Shown piece by piece: positions 35,468 to 43,655 of a DNA stretch of 64,000 nt. Source of the stretch: Mycobacterium sp. MBM (GTDB taxonomy: Bacteria > Actinomycetota > Actinomycetes > Mycobacteriales > Mycobacteriaceae). The DNA lies in contig JAKJHY010000019.1 in assembly GCA_021648845.1 (NCBI GenBank), positions 1-64,000 on the forward strand, given 5' to 3'. The notes beneath the pieces are model-generated. The model was not told where the DNA came from, did no database searches, and saw nothing but the letters and a program-made list of their open reading frames with translations. The translations under genes were made by a program, and so were the position numbers. Each line of letters opens with the position of its first letter. Within the stretch, counting starts at the first letter, position 1.

Positions 35468-36774
35468 AGATCTCGCTGTTCTACGAATTCCCGCTGCCTC
35501 GGCCGTGGTCCGAGGGGGACGAGCACCAGCTGTTCCAGCACGGTCTGGACGAGGTCGAGGCGGCCGACAAGGCGGGGTTCTCCACGGTGTGGCTGACCGA
35601 ACACCACTTCCTTGAGGAGTACTGCCACTCGACCGCGCCAGAGATGTTCCTGGCTGCGGCAAGTCAACGCACCAAGGACATCCGGTTGGGTTTCGGCGTG
35701 ATGCACCTGCCGCCGCCGATCAATCACCCGGCACGCATCGCGGAGCGGGTCGCCACCCTGGATCATCTGTCCAACGGCCGGGTGGAATTCGGCACCGGTG
35801 AGGGTTCCTCGGTCGCCGAGCTCGGCGGCTTCGATATCGATCCGGCCGACAAACGCACGATGTGGGAGGAGGCCCTGGAGGTCTCCATCCGCTGTATGAC
35901 CGAAGCGCCGTTCACCGGTTTCAAGGGCGAACACGTCGAGATGCCGGCCCGCAATGTCATCCCCAAGCCGCTGCAGTCACCGCACCCGCCGGTCTGGGTG
36001 GCCTGTACCCGCCCGTCCTCGGTGCAGATGGCCGCCCAGAAGGCGATCGGCGCACTGAGTTTTGCCTACACCGGTCCCGAGGCGCTCAAGGACCGGGTCG
36101 AGGGCTACTACCAGGAGTTCGAGGAGGCCGGCGCCCCGGTCACTCCGGCGATCAACCCGAATATCCTGGCCATCGGCGGCGATCTGTCGATGATGGTGGC
36201 CAAGACCGATGACGAGGCACTCAAGCGGCTCGGCACCGGCGGTGGTTTCTTCTCGTTCGGCATCATGCACTACTACCTGACCGGTATGCACACCCCCGGC
36301 CGGACCGGGGTGTGGGACCTCTACCAGGACGCGGTCAAGGAGGATCCGACGCTGGCCTACGGTCCGGGCCGCGGCGCCATCGGATCCCCGGAGACGGTGC
36401 GTGAGTTCCTGCGCGGTTACGAGGCCAGCGGTGTCGACGAGATCATCCTGCTGCTCAACCCGCGCAGCCACGAGGGCACCATGGAGTCCATCGAAATCAT
36501 GGGCAAGGAGATCCTGCCGGAGTTCATCGATCGGGATGCGAAGGCGGTGGCGGACAAGGCCAAGCGGCTGGCCCCGGTCATCGAGAAGGTGGAGGGCCGC
36601 CGGCAGCCGTCGAACGCACCGATGTTCGACGAGACGTACTCCTTCGGTGGTCTGCCCACCGGCCGCGGTGGCAAGTTCACCGCCGGTGAGATCCCCGAGG
36701 CCATGGCCGAGATCAACGAGGGCCGGGTCAAGGCCGCCCAACTGGAGAAGGAACAGCGCAAGGCCGGCAATTGA
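35464..36774 (+). CDS. LLM-class flavin-dependent oxidoreductase
   Basis: 436 residues, bacterial luciferase family. Typical segments: STVWLTEHHFLEEY, LGFGVMHLPPPINHPARIAE, LDHLSNGRVEFGTGEGSS. The C-terminal extension is charged and alanine-rich (KAAQLEKEQRKAGN). It is longer than most LLM proteins, resembling alkanal or alkanesulphonate monooxygenase-like members with an FMNH2 substrate. The ATGA start overlaps the KstD-like stop. No flavin reductase gene is seen in the window. Possible role: oxygenation or Baeyer-Villiger-type attack on a ring. Confidence 0.85.
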   Translation: MKISLFYEFPLPRPWSEGDEHQLFQHGLDEVEAADKAGFSTVWLTEHHFLEEYCHSTAPEMFLAAASQRTKDIRLGFGVMHLPPPINHPARIAERVATLDHLSNGRVEFGTGEGSSVAELGGFDIDPADKRTMWEEALEVSIRCMTEAPFTGFKGEHVEMPARNVIPKPLQSPHPPVWVACTRPSSVQMAAQKAIGALSFAYTGPEALKDRVEGYYQEFEEAGAPVTPAINPNILAIGGDLSMMVAKTDDEALKRLGTGGGFFSFGIMHYYLTGMHTPGRTGVWDLYQDAVKEDPTLAYGPGRGAIGSPETVREFLRGYEASGVDEIILLLNPRSHEGTMESIEIMGKEILPEFIDRDAKAVADKAKRLAPVIEKVEGRRQPSNAPMFDETYSFGGLPTGRGGKFTAGEIPEAMAEINEGRVKAAQLEKEQRKAGN

Positions 36775-36776
36775 CC

Positions 36777-37613
36777 ATGGGCGGGGAGCGCTGGCGGTAT
36801 GACGGACGCCGCGTGGTGGTGACGGGGTGCGCGTCGGGTATCGGCGCGCAGCTGGCCACTCAACTGGCCGACCTGGGTGCGCACGTCACCGGACTCGATC
36901 TGCGCAGGCCGCCAACCGAGCCCGCGGCGTTCGTCGAGGTGGACTTCGCGGACGCCGCGTCGATCGACGCCGCGGTGGCCGCTATCGACGGTCCGGTGCA
37001 CGCGCTGTTCAATGTCGCCGGGGTGTCCTCGGGAATCGGCAACCCGCTGCTGGTGGTGACCGTCAACTTCCTCGGCATGCGGCACTTCACCGAGGCTTTG
37101 TTGCCGCGGATGCCTGCCGGGTCCGCGATCGCCAATGTGTCCTCGCTGGCGGCGGCCGACTACCTTGCGAACACGGCCGTTACGGCGGGTCTCTTGGCGA
37201 CACGCTCGATGGCCGAGGGCATCTCGTGGTGTGCGGCGAACCCGGACGCGCTGGCCGACGGCGGCTACCGGTTGTCGAAGGAGGCCATCATCCTCTACGG
37301 CATGCGGCGTGCGCTCGATCTTGGTGAACGCGGTATCCGGATCAACTGCACCGGCCCGGGCGTCACCGAGACACCCATTCTGGACCAGTTGAAGTCGGCG
37401 TACGGTGAGCACTACCTCGACGCGTTTCCCACCCTGCTCGGACATGTCTGCCGGCCCGACGAACAGGCGTCGGCACTGGCGTTCCTGAACAGCCCCGCGG
37501 CCAGTTACATATCGGGACAGGTGATCTGGGTGGATGGCGGCAGCATCGCCGGTAGGATCGCCGCGACACTGCCGGCGGAGACGGCACCGTCAACACTGGA
37601 GGTATCCGAATAG
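36777..37613 (+). CDS. SDR-family oxidoreductase, 3-alpha-HSD-like
   Basis: 278 residues from ATG 36777 (a TTG that overlaps the upstream stop lies at 36771). Cofactor motif TGCASGIG, VEVDFADAASID, no classical NNAG but LFNVAGVSSG. Catalytic YRLSKEA and a long GIRINCTGPGVTETP. This pattern with an insertion before the tyrosine resembles 3-alpha-hydroxysteroid dehydrogenase/carbonyl reductase. It ends TAG on the first base of the cyclase gene's GTG. Confidence 0.85.
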   Translation: MGGERWRYDGRRVVVTGCASGIGAQLATQLADLGAHVTGLDLRRPPTEPAAFVEVDFADAASIDAAVAAIDGPVHALFNVAGVSSGIGNPLLVVTVNFLGMRHFTEALLPRMPAGSAIANVSSLAAADYLANTAVTAGLLATRSMAEGISWCAANPDALADGGYRLSKEAIILYGMRRALDLGERGIRINCTGPGVTETPILDQLKSAYGEHYLDAFPTLLGHVCRPDEQASALAFLNSPAASYISGQVIWVDGGSIAGRIAATLPAETAPSTLEVSE

Positions 37614-38608
37614 TGGCCACCATGAAAGATTTTCGCCGCGTCGCCGACGATGTGCGCAACTGGGGGCGCTGGGGTGACGACGACGAACTCGGCACCTTGA
37701 ACTTCATCACCGCCGACAAGGTGGCCGAGGCGGCCGCGACCGTGAAGAAGGGCGCCGTCATCTCCCTGGGCGGTGACTTCGGCTCGAACGGCCCGCAGGG
37801 TGCCTTCAAGTTCCGGCAGAACCCGGTGCACGTGATGACCGTGGACGGCGGTGATGCCGAAACCCTGGTGAAGTATGCACCCGACTGGGCACGTAATTCC
37901 GTGGCGCAAGACCTCAGCGCGTTCTTCGTCGACAACATCTTCCGGTTCAACGACGATATGATCACCATGCCGCTGCAGGCCGCCACTCAGTGGGATGCGC
38001 TGTCGCACGTCTACTACGAGGACAAGCTGTACAACGGTTTTCCGGCCGATTCGGTGACCAGCTTCGGGGCGTATCACTGCGGTATCGACAAGGTCGACGT
38101 CAAGGGCATCACCTCGCGCGGGGTGCTGCTGGATGTGGTGGCCCACCGTGGGGCCGAGGTTTTCTGCGAACCGGGCCAACCGATCTCACCTACTGAACTC
38201 GACGATATCGCCGCAAAGCAGGGTGTCGAGATCCGCCGTGGCGACGTGGTGGTGGTACACACCGGGTGGTGGACGCGGTTCCCGTCCAGCGGTGACGGGC
38301 AGGAGGCCGGCTCGGGCCTGGACTGGACGTGCGCCTCGTGGCTGCACGATCACGAGGTGGCGGCGGTGGCCGCCGACAATCTGATGGTGGAGGATCCCGA
38401 TCCCGAGAACGGCGTGGAGGGCACCTTCCTGCCGATGCACATGCTGTGCCTGCGCGATATGGGCCTGATGCTCGGCGAGTACTGGGATCTGGGTGCTCTG
38501 GCGGCGGACTGCGCGGCCGACGGCGTCTACGAATTCCAGCTGATTGCACCGCCGCTCAAGGTTGTCGGCGCCGTCGGTGCCCCCGTCAGCCCGATCGCGA
38601 TCAAATGA
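37613..38608 (+). CDS. cyclase-family (kynurenine formamidase-like) hydrolase
   Basis: 331 residues from GTG 37613, overlapping the preceding stop by one base. The fold family is kynurenine formamidase/cyclase. The usual HxGTHxD metal motif appears only as TQWDALSHVYYED, with the histidine and aspartate present but the spacing altered. Further conserved parts are VLLDVVAHRG and VHTGWWTRF. Members of this branch often sit in aromatic or cyclic ketone catabolic operons and hydrolyse a ring carbonyl. Here the function is inferred from position between two hydrolytic and redox steps. Confidence 0.82.
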   Translation: MATMKDFRRVADDVRNWGRWGDDDELGTLNFITADKVAEAAATVKKGAVISLGGDFGSNGPQGAFKFRQNPVHVMTVDGGDAETLVKYAPDWARNSVAQDLSAFFVDNIFRFNDDMITMPLQAATQWDALSHVYYEDKLYNGFPADSVTSFGAYHCGIDKVDVKGITSRGVLLDVVAHRGAEVFCEPGQPISPTELDDIAAKQGVEIRRGDVVVVHTGWWTRFPSSGDGQEAGSGLDWTCASWLHDHEVAAVAADNLMVEDPDPENGVEGTFLPMHMLCLRDMGLMLGEYWDLGALAADCAADGVYEFQLIAPPLKVVGAVGAPVSPIAIK

Positions 38609-39429
38609 GCTTTGCCCGCAGGACCATCCTCGTCGACGGACTGACCACCAGCTATCTGGAGGCCGGCACCGGCGATCCCGTCGTGCTGCTGCACGGCGGC
38701 GAGTTCGGCGGCTGCGCCGAGATCGCCTGGGAGCGCACCATCGCCGCGCTCGCCGAGCACTACCGGGTGCTCGCGCCGGACATGCTGGGGTTCGGCGAGT
38801 CCGCGAAGGTCATCGATTTCACCGATGGGCGCGGCATGCGGATCCGGCACATCGCCCGGTTCTGTGCCCTGCTCGGGGTGGACTCGGCACATTTCGCGGG
38901 CAACTCGATGGGCGCGATCAACCTGCTCGTCGATGCCACCTCCGCGCATCCGGTGTTGCCGGTGCGCTCACTGGTGGCCATCTGCGGAGGTGGGGATATC
39001 CAGCGCAATGAGCACGTCGCCGCCTTGTACGACTACAACGCCACCGTCGACGGGATGCGCGCCATCGTCGCGGCCCTGTTCGCCGACCCGGCTTACGCCG
39101 GCGACGACGACTATGTGCAACGGCGCTATGAGTCCAGCATCGCGCCCGGAGCGTGGGAGTCCTTGGCGGCGGCACGGTTCCGCCGTCCCGGTCTGGCGGC
39201 GCCGCCGACACCGTCGAGTGTGCGCGCCTACGAACGGATCGCCGTGCCGGTGCTGGTAATCGAGGGCGGGGCCGACAAGCTGCTGCCCGCGGGCTGGGCG
39301 GCGCGGATCGCCGGGCAGATACCCGACGGGCGCGCGGCGGTGGTGCCGAATGCCGGCCACTGCCCGCACATCGAGTCGCCCGATGAGGTCAACGACCTGC
39401 TGTTGGACTTTCTGAAAGGAGTGTCATGA
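38605..39429 (+). CDS. alpha/beta hydrolase
   Basis: 274 residues from ATG 38605 (ATGA overlap). Catalytic Ser101 in FAGNSMGAI, acid in EGGADKLLPAGW and histidine in PNAGHCPHIE. The lid region has YVQRRYESSIAP. The profile is close to meta-cleavage hydrolases and cyclic-ketone or lactone hydrolases. Together with the 30324 gene this gives the operon two related hydrolases, perhaps for two ring-opening steps. The next SDR starts 4 bases before its stop. Confidence 0.87.
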   Translation: MSFARRTILVDGLTTSYLEAGTGDPVVLLHGGEFGGCAEIAWERTIAALAEHYRVLAPDMLGFGESAKVIDFTDGRGMRIRHIARFCALLGVDSAHFAGNSMGAINLLVDATSAHPVLPVRSLVAICGGGDIQRNEHVAALYDYNATVDGMRAIVAALFADPAYAGDDDYVQRRYESSIAPGAWESLAAARFRRPGLAAPPTPSSVRAYERIAVPVLVIEGGADKLLPAGWAARIAGQIPDGRAAVVPNAGHCPHIESPDEVNDLLLDFLKGVS

Positions 39430-40229
39430 GTGACGAACTGGCGGGCAAGGTCGCCGTGGTCACCGGCGGCTCCTGCGGGCTCGGCGAAGGCCTGGTGCGG
39501 CGGTTCGTCGCCGAGGGCGCGCAGGTCGTTTTCGGCGACGTGGATACCGAACGCGGTCAGGCGGTGGCCGAGGAGTTGGGCGCGGCGGCACTGTTTCGCA
39601 CGGCAGATGTCACCGAAATGGCGCAGGTGGCCGCATTGGTGGACACCGCCGTCAGCGCGTTCGGCGGTCTGCACGTGATGGTCAACAACGCCGGAATCTC
39701 GGGCACCATGCACCGTCGCTTCCTCGACGACGACCTCGCCGATTTTGACGCCGTGTTGCGGATCAACCTGCGCGCGGTGATGGCGGGCACCCGGGACGCC
39801 GCCCGCCATATGGCCGAGCACGGCGGCGGGTCGATCATCAACCTGACCTCGATCGGCGGCATCCAGGCCGGTGCGGGTGTGCAGACCTACCGGGCGTCCA
39901 AGGCCGCCGTCATCCAGTTCACCAAGTCTGCTGCGATCGAGTTGGCGCACCACGAGGTCCGGGTGAACGCGATCGCCCCGGGCAACATCCGCACTTCGAT
40001 CGTGCGCAAGAGTGCCGCAGGTGAGGATCGGGAACGTCTGGAGCAGTTCGAGGCCAAGATTCGCGTCCAGATGCGCGATGACCGGCCGCTCAAACGTGAG
40101 GGCACCGTCGACGATGTCGCCGAGGCGGCATTGTATTTCGCGACCGACAGGTCACGGTATGTCACCGGGACGATCCTGCCCATCGACGGCGGGACCGTGG
40201 CTGGAAAGGTGATCGTGCGCAAATCCTGA
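39426..40229 (+). CDS. SDR-family oxidoreductase
   Basis: 267 residues. Cofactor motif TGGSCGLGEG, Asp in FGDVDTERG (NAD preference), VNNAGISG, catalytic YRASKAA, and IDGGTVAGK near the end. Classical SDR, 3-oxoacyl reductase/cyclohexanol dehydrogenase-like. Last gene of the 30324-40229 coupled operon, followed by a hairpin. Its stop is 5 bp before that hairpin. Confidence 0.88.
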   Translation: MSDELAGKVAVVTGGSCGLGEGLVRRFVAEGAQVVFGDVDTERGQAVAEELGAAALFRTADVTEMAQVAALVDTAVSAFGGLHVMVNNAGISGTMHRRFLDDDLADFDAVLRINLRAVMAGTRDAARHMAEHGGGSIINLTSIGGIQAGAGVQTYRASKAAVIQFTKSAAIELAHHEVRVNAIAPGNIRTSIVRKSAAGEDRERLEQFEAKIRVQMRDDRPLKREGTVDDVAEAALYFATDRSRYVTGTILPIDGGTVAGKVIVRKS

Positions 40230-40233
40230 TCCC

Positions 40234-40293
40234 GCGAGCGTGCGTGATGTGCGGCCTCGGTGCGGCGTGTCGTCCGCAAACACGCACGCTCGC
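40234..40293. terminator. inverted repeat after the meta-cleavage operon
   Basis: 13-bp arms GCGAGCGTGCGTG (40234-40246) and CACGCACGCTCGC (40281-40293) with a 34-base loop. It could act as a terminator for the long operon before the TetR gene. Similar GC-rich elements with CGAGCGTGCGTG occur between mycobacterial genes, to my recollection. Confidence 0.6.
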
Positions 40294-40314
40294 CGAGAAG
40301 GGACGGTCTTTCGT

Positions 40315-40336
40315 TTAAATCAATTGCTTGACTTAA
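40315..40336. promoter_or_regulatory. inverted repeat before the TetR-P450 operon
   Basis: TTAAATCAA and TTGACTTAA, 9-bp arms with one mismatch pair and a 4-bp spacer TTGC. It lies 27 bp before the TetR GTG at 40363. AT-rich in a GC-rich region and at the right place for autoregulation by the TetR protein it precedes. Confidence 0.6.
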
Positions 40337-40362
40337 TTACAGAACGGGCGTTGACTGTAACG

Positions 40363-41019
40363 GTGACGGCAGCCAGAACCCTGCGGACCGAGCGGGCGAG
40401 CACCACCCGCGAGGCCATCCTGACCGCGGCCGAACGGCTCTACGCAGAACACGGCGTGTTCGCCGTATCGAACCGTCAGGTCAGCGAGGCGGCGGGGCAG
40501 GGGAACAACGCCGCGGTGGGCTATCACTTCGGCACCAAGACCGATCTGGTGCGTGCCATCGAGCAACGCCACCGTGTGCCTATCGAGGAGATCCGCCAGC
40601 GGTTCGTTGCCGACACCGACGAGAGCACCGGCCTGCGGGGGTGGGTGACCTGTTTGGTGCGCCCGCTCACCGATCACCTCGACGCGTTGGGCAACCCCAC
40701 CTGGTATGCGCGTTTCGCCGCGCAGGCGATGGCCGATCCGGCCTACCACCCCATCGTGGTCAAGGACGCGCTGAGTTCTGCGTCGCTGGTGCAGGTCATC
40801 GACGGGATCAACCGGTGCCTGCCCGACCTGCCCGTCATCGTGCGCTACGAACGCAACATCATGGCCCGAAACCTGTTGATGCACAGCTGCGCCGACCGTG
40901 AACGGGCACTGACCGCGGGTTCCACCGCGGCGGGCCGGACCTGGCGCGCGGCCGGTGCCGGGCTGATCGACGCGATCGTCGGACTTTGGCTGGCGCCGGT
41001 GACGGGCGATCCGGCATGA
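40363..41019 (+). CDS. TetR-family transcriptional regulator
   Basis: 218 residues from GTG 40363 (VTAARTLRTE). TTG 40351 is another possibility. The frame is open back to 40240, but that part contains the terminator and operator. Helix-turn-helix: TTREAILTAAERLYAEHGVF then VSEAAGQGNNAAVGYHFGTK. Helical effector domain follows. It is the first gene of the ferredoxin-P450-amidohydrolase unit; the next gene overlaps its stop. The AT-rich inverted repeat just upstream is its likely operator. Confidence 0.85.
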   Translation: MTAARTLRTERASTTREAILTAAERLYAEHGVFAVSNRQVSEAAGQGNNAAVGYHFGTKTDLVRAIEQRHRVPIEEIRQRFVADTDESTGLRGWVTCLVRPLTDHLDALGNPTWYARFAAQAMADPAYHPIVVKDALSSASLVQVIDGINRCLPDLPVIVRYERNIMARNLLMHSCADRERALTAGSTAAGRTWRAAGAGLIDAIVGLWLAPVTGDPA

Positions 41020-41210
41020 AAATCACTGTGGATCAAGACAAATGTGTGTCATCCGGCCAGTGCGTACTGAACGCCATGGCGGTGTTCGATCAGCGTGACG
41101 AGGACGGGGTCGTCGAACTGCTCGACCCCGAGCCCGGCCCGGACCAGCATGACAATGCCCGCGCCGCCGCGGCGGCCTGCCCAGCCCTAGCCATCGACAT
41201 CCGAGACTGA
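41016..41210 (+). CDS. 3Fe-4S-type ferredoxin, P450 redox partner
   Basis: 64 residues from ATG 41016 (ATGA overlap). Cysteines Cys10, Cys16 and Cys55 (DKCVSSGQCVLN; AACPALAID) give a CxxxxxC...CP pattern with Ser at the site of the missing ligand, as in [3Fe-4S] ferredoxins that serve actinobacterial P450s. It precedes the P450 by 6 bp, so the partnership is almost certain. No reductase lies nearby. Confidence 0.93.
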   Translation: MKITVDQDKCVSSGQCVLNAMAVFDQRDEDGVVELLDPEPGPDQHDNARAAAAACPALAIDIRD

Positions 41211-41216
41211 GGACCC

Positions 41217-42434
41217 ATGTCTGACACGCTGACCGAAACCGACATCCCGGAATACCCGATGGAGCGGGAGGCGTCCTGCCCGTTCGCGCCACCCCGGCAG
41301 ATGCTCGACAATCCCAAAGGGCTGTCTCGGGTGCGAATCTGGAACGGCGACACGCCATGGTTGATCACCGGGCACGAAGAGGCGAAGGCATTGTTCGCCG
41401 ATGCGCGGATCAGCGTCGACGACCGCCGCGAAGGGTTTCCGCACTGGAACGAGCACATGCTGGCCACGGTGGACAAACGCCCGCGTTCGGTGTTCACCGC
41501 CGACGCCGAGGAGCACACCCGCTTCCGGCGGATGCTGTCCAAGCCGTTCACCTTCCGCCGCGTCGAGGGTCTGCGCCCGGTCATCCAGAAGATCACCGAC
41601 GACTGCATCGACGAGATTCTGGCCGGGCCACAGCCCGCCGATATCGTCGACACGCTGGCGCTGCCGGTGCCGACGGTGGTGATCAGCGAAATGCTCGGTG
41701 TTCCTTACGAAGACCACGAGTTCTTCCAGGAGCACGCCAATGCTGGGCTGGCTCGTTACGCCGCCGCGGACGCCATGCAGAAGGGTGCGATGAGCCTGCA
41801 CCAATACCTGATCAACCTGATCGAGAAGAAGCAGACGGACCCGGCCGAGGACGCGGTGTCCGACCTGGCGGAGCGGGTGAACGCCGGCGAGATCAGCGTC
41901 AAGGAGGCCGCGCAGCTGGGCACCGGCCTGCTGATCGCCGGCCACGAGACCACCGCCAATGTGATCGGTATCGGTGTACTGGCGCTGCTGCAGAACCCCG
42001 AGCAGGCCGACTTCCTGCGCAACGCCGAGGACCCCAAGGTGATAGCCAACGCCGTCGAGGAACTGATGCGCTACCTGTCGATCATCCAGAACGGACAGCG
42101 CCGCGTCGCCATCGACGATATCGAGATCGGCGGTGAGACCATCAGGGCCGGTGAGGGTGTGATCATCGACCTCGCACCGGCCAACTGGGATCCGAAGGCC
42201 TACCCCGAGCCTGACCGACTCGACCTCAGCCGCAACGCCAGCCAGCAACTCGGCTTCGGTTACGGCCGGCACCAATGCGTCGGCCAGCAGCTCGCGCGCG
42301 CCGAACTGCAGATCGTCTTCCACACCCTACTGCGCCGCATACCGACCATGCGCCTGGCGATCCCGTTCGACCAGGTGCCGTTCAAGCACGACCGTCTCGC
42401 CTATGGCGTCTACGAACTTCCGGTGACCTGGTAG
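41217..42434 (+). CDS. cytochrome P450
   Basis: 405 residues, soluble bacterial P450. I-helix oxygen-binding motif AGHETT at residues 241-246, ExxR in EELMR (Glu282, Arg285), heme loop FGYGRHQCVG at 347-356 with Cys354 as heme ligand. Substrate recognition regions are not diagnostic. It should hydroxylate an organic substrate using the adjacent 3Fe-4S ferredoxin. Genes after it (amidohydrolase, M24 pair, hydratase, CaiB-type protein) suggest degradation rather than synthesis. Confidence 0.96.
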   Translation: MSDTLTETDIPEYPMEREASCPFAPPRQMLDNPKGLSRVRIWNGDTPWLITGHEEAKALFADARISVDDRREGFPHWNEHMLATVDKRPRSVFTADAEEHTRFRRMLSKPFTFRRVEGLRPVIQKITDDCIDEILAGPQPADIVDTLALPVPTVVISEMLGVPYEDHEFFQEHANAGLARYAAADAMQKGAMSLHQYLINLIEKKQTDPAEDAVSDLAERVNAGEISVKEAAQLGTGLLIAGHETTANVIGIGVLALLQNPEQADFLRNAEDPKVIANAVEELMRYLSIIQNGQRRVAIDDIEIGGETIRAGEGVIIDLAPANWDPKAYPEPDRLDLSRNASQQLGFGYGRHQCVGQQLARAELQIVFHTLLRRIPTMRLAIPFDQVPFKHDRLAYGVYELPVTW

Positions 42435-42485
42435 CCCGCCAGAACCACCTCAGAACCCACCGCCCTGCCCGATCGGAGCCATCGA

Positions 42486-43655
42486 ATGTCCACAGCCACA
42501 GCCCTGTATCCGCCGGAAGGATTCGGCGCGCCCAAGGACCGACGCGGCCACGCCTCGGAGGGCGGCCTGAGTGGCCTTCCCCAGGGCACCGAGATCTTCT
42601 CGGCCGACAACCACATCTCCGTCGCCGACGACATCTTCTACGAACGTTTCCCCGAAGAACTCAAGGGTGCCGCACCGCGGATCTGGTACGAGGACGGCGC
42701 CTACATGGTCGGTATGAAGGGCAAGGCCTGGACCGGCGGCGACTTCGGCCGGGTACTCATGCAGTACGACGACCTCGCCGGCGCCGCGTCGAACAACATC
42801 GAGGCCCGCATCCGCGAGCTCAAGGAAGACGGTATCGACAAGGAACTGGCGTTCCCGAATGCGGTGCTGGCCCTCTTCCACTACCCGGACAAGGCACTGC
42901 GCGAGCGCGTGTTCCGGATCTACAACGAGCACATCGCCGACCTGCAGGAGCGCTCCAACGGGCACTTCTATGGGGTAGGACTGATCAACTGGTGGGATCC
43001 CCACGGGGCCCGGAGCACACTGGCCGAATTGAAGGCGCTGGGGCTCAAGACATTTCTGCTCCCGCTGAACCCCGGCAAGGACGACGACGGCAACATCTAC
43101 GATTATGGCGGTGCCACACTGGACGCGGTGTGGGACGAGATCGAAGACGCCGGGCTGCCGGTCAGCCACCATATCGGCGAAACCCCGCCCAAGACCCCGT
43201 GCGAGAACAACAGCGTCGTCGTTGGCATGATGGTCAACGTCGACTCGTTCCGCGAGCAGTTCGCCAAGTACCTCTTCTCCGGCATTCTCGACCGCCATCC
43301 CCGCCTCAAGATCGGCTGGTTCGAGGGCGGTATCGCCTGGGTGCCGACGGCGCTGCAGGACGGCGAACACATGCTGGCGTCCTATCGGCACATGTTCAAT
43401 CACGAACTGCAGCACGATATTCGGCACTACTGGGACCACCACATGAGCGCCTCGTTCATGGTGGACCCACTGGGTCTGCGGCTCATCGACGAGATCGGTG
43501 TGGACAACGTGATGTGGTCCAGCGACTATCCACACAACGAGTCCACGTTCGGGTACTCGGAGAAATCGCTGGCCACGGTCGTGGATGCGGTCGGTCCCGA
43601 GGCCGCCACCAAGATCGTCTCGACCAACATCCAGAAATTCCTGGGACTGTCATGA
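42486..43655 (+). CDS. amidohydrolase_2 family protein (ACMSD-like)
   Basis: 389 residues. TIM-barrel metal-dependent hydrolase. N-terminal metal motif EIFSADNHISVADD (only one of the usual histidines is obvious), LPVSHHIGETPP in the middle, and C-terminal VMWSSDYPHNES with the active-site Asp. This branch includes decarboxylases and hydratases that act on CoA-linked or aromatic acids. It begins 51 bp after the P450. A distant relative lies at 58167. Confidence 0.85.
   Translation: MSTATALYPPEGFGAPKDRRGHASEGGLSGLPQGTEIFSADNHISVADDIFYERFPEELKGAAPRIWYEDGAYMVGMKGKAWTGGDFGRVLMQYDDLAGAASNNIEARIRELKEDGIDKELAFPNAVLALFHYPDKALRERVFRIYNEHIADLQERSNGHFYGVGLINWWDPHGARSTLAELKALGLKTFLLPLNPGKDDDGNIYDYGGATLDAVWDEIEDAGLPVSHHIGETPPKTPCENNSVVVGMMVNVDSFREQFAKYLFSGILDRHPRLKIGWFEGGIAWVPTALQDGEHMLASYRHMFNHELQHDIRHYWDHHMSASFMVDPLGLRLIDEIGVDNVMWSSDYPHNESTFGYSEKSLATVVDAVGPEAATKIVSTNIQKFLGLS

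Noticed and set aside
34262..35662. 466-residue minus-strand frame opposite the KstD-like gene
   Set aside because: Shadow frame; the plus-strand protein has clear FAD-binding motifs at both ends.
42275..43651. N-terminal 459 codons of the long frame that ends with the first M24 protein
   Set aside because: They overlap the amidohydrolase gene in another frame, are arginine-rich and match nothing; the M24 gene starts at the coupled ATG 43652.
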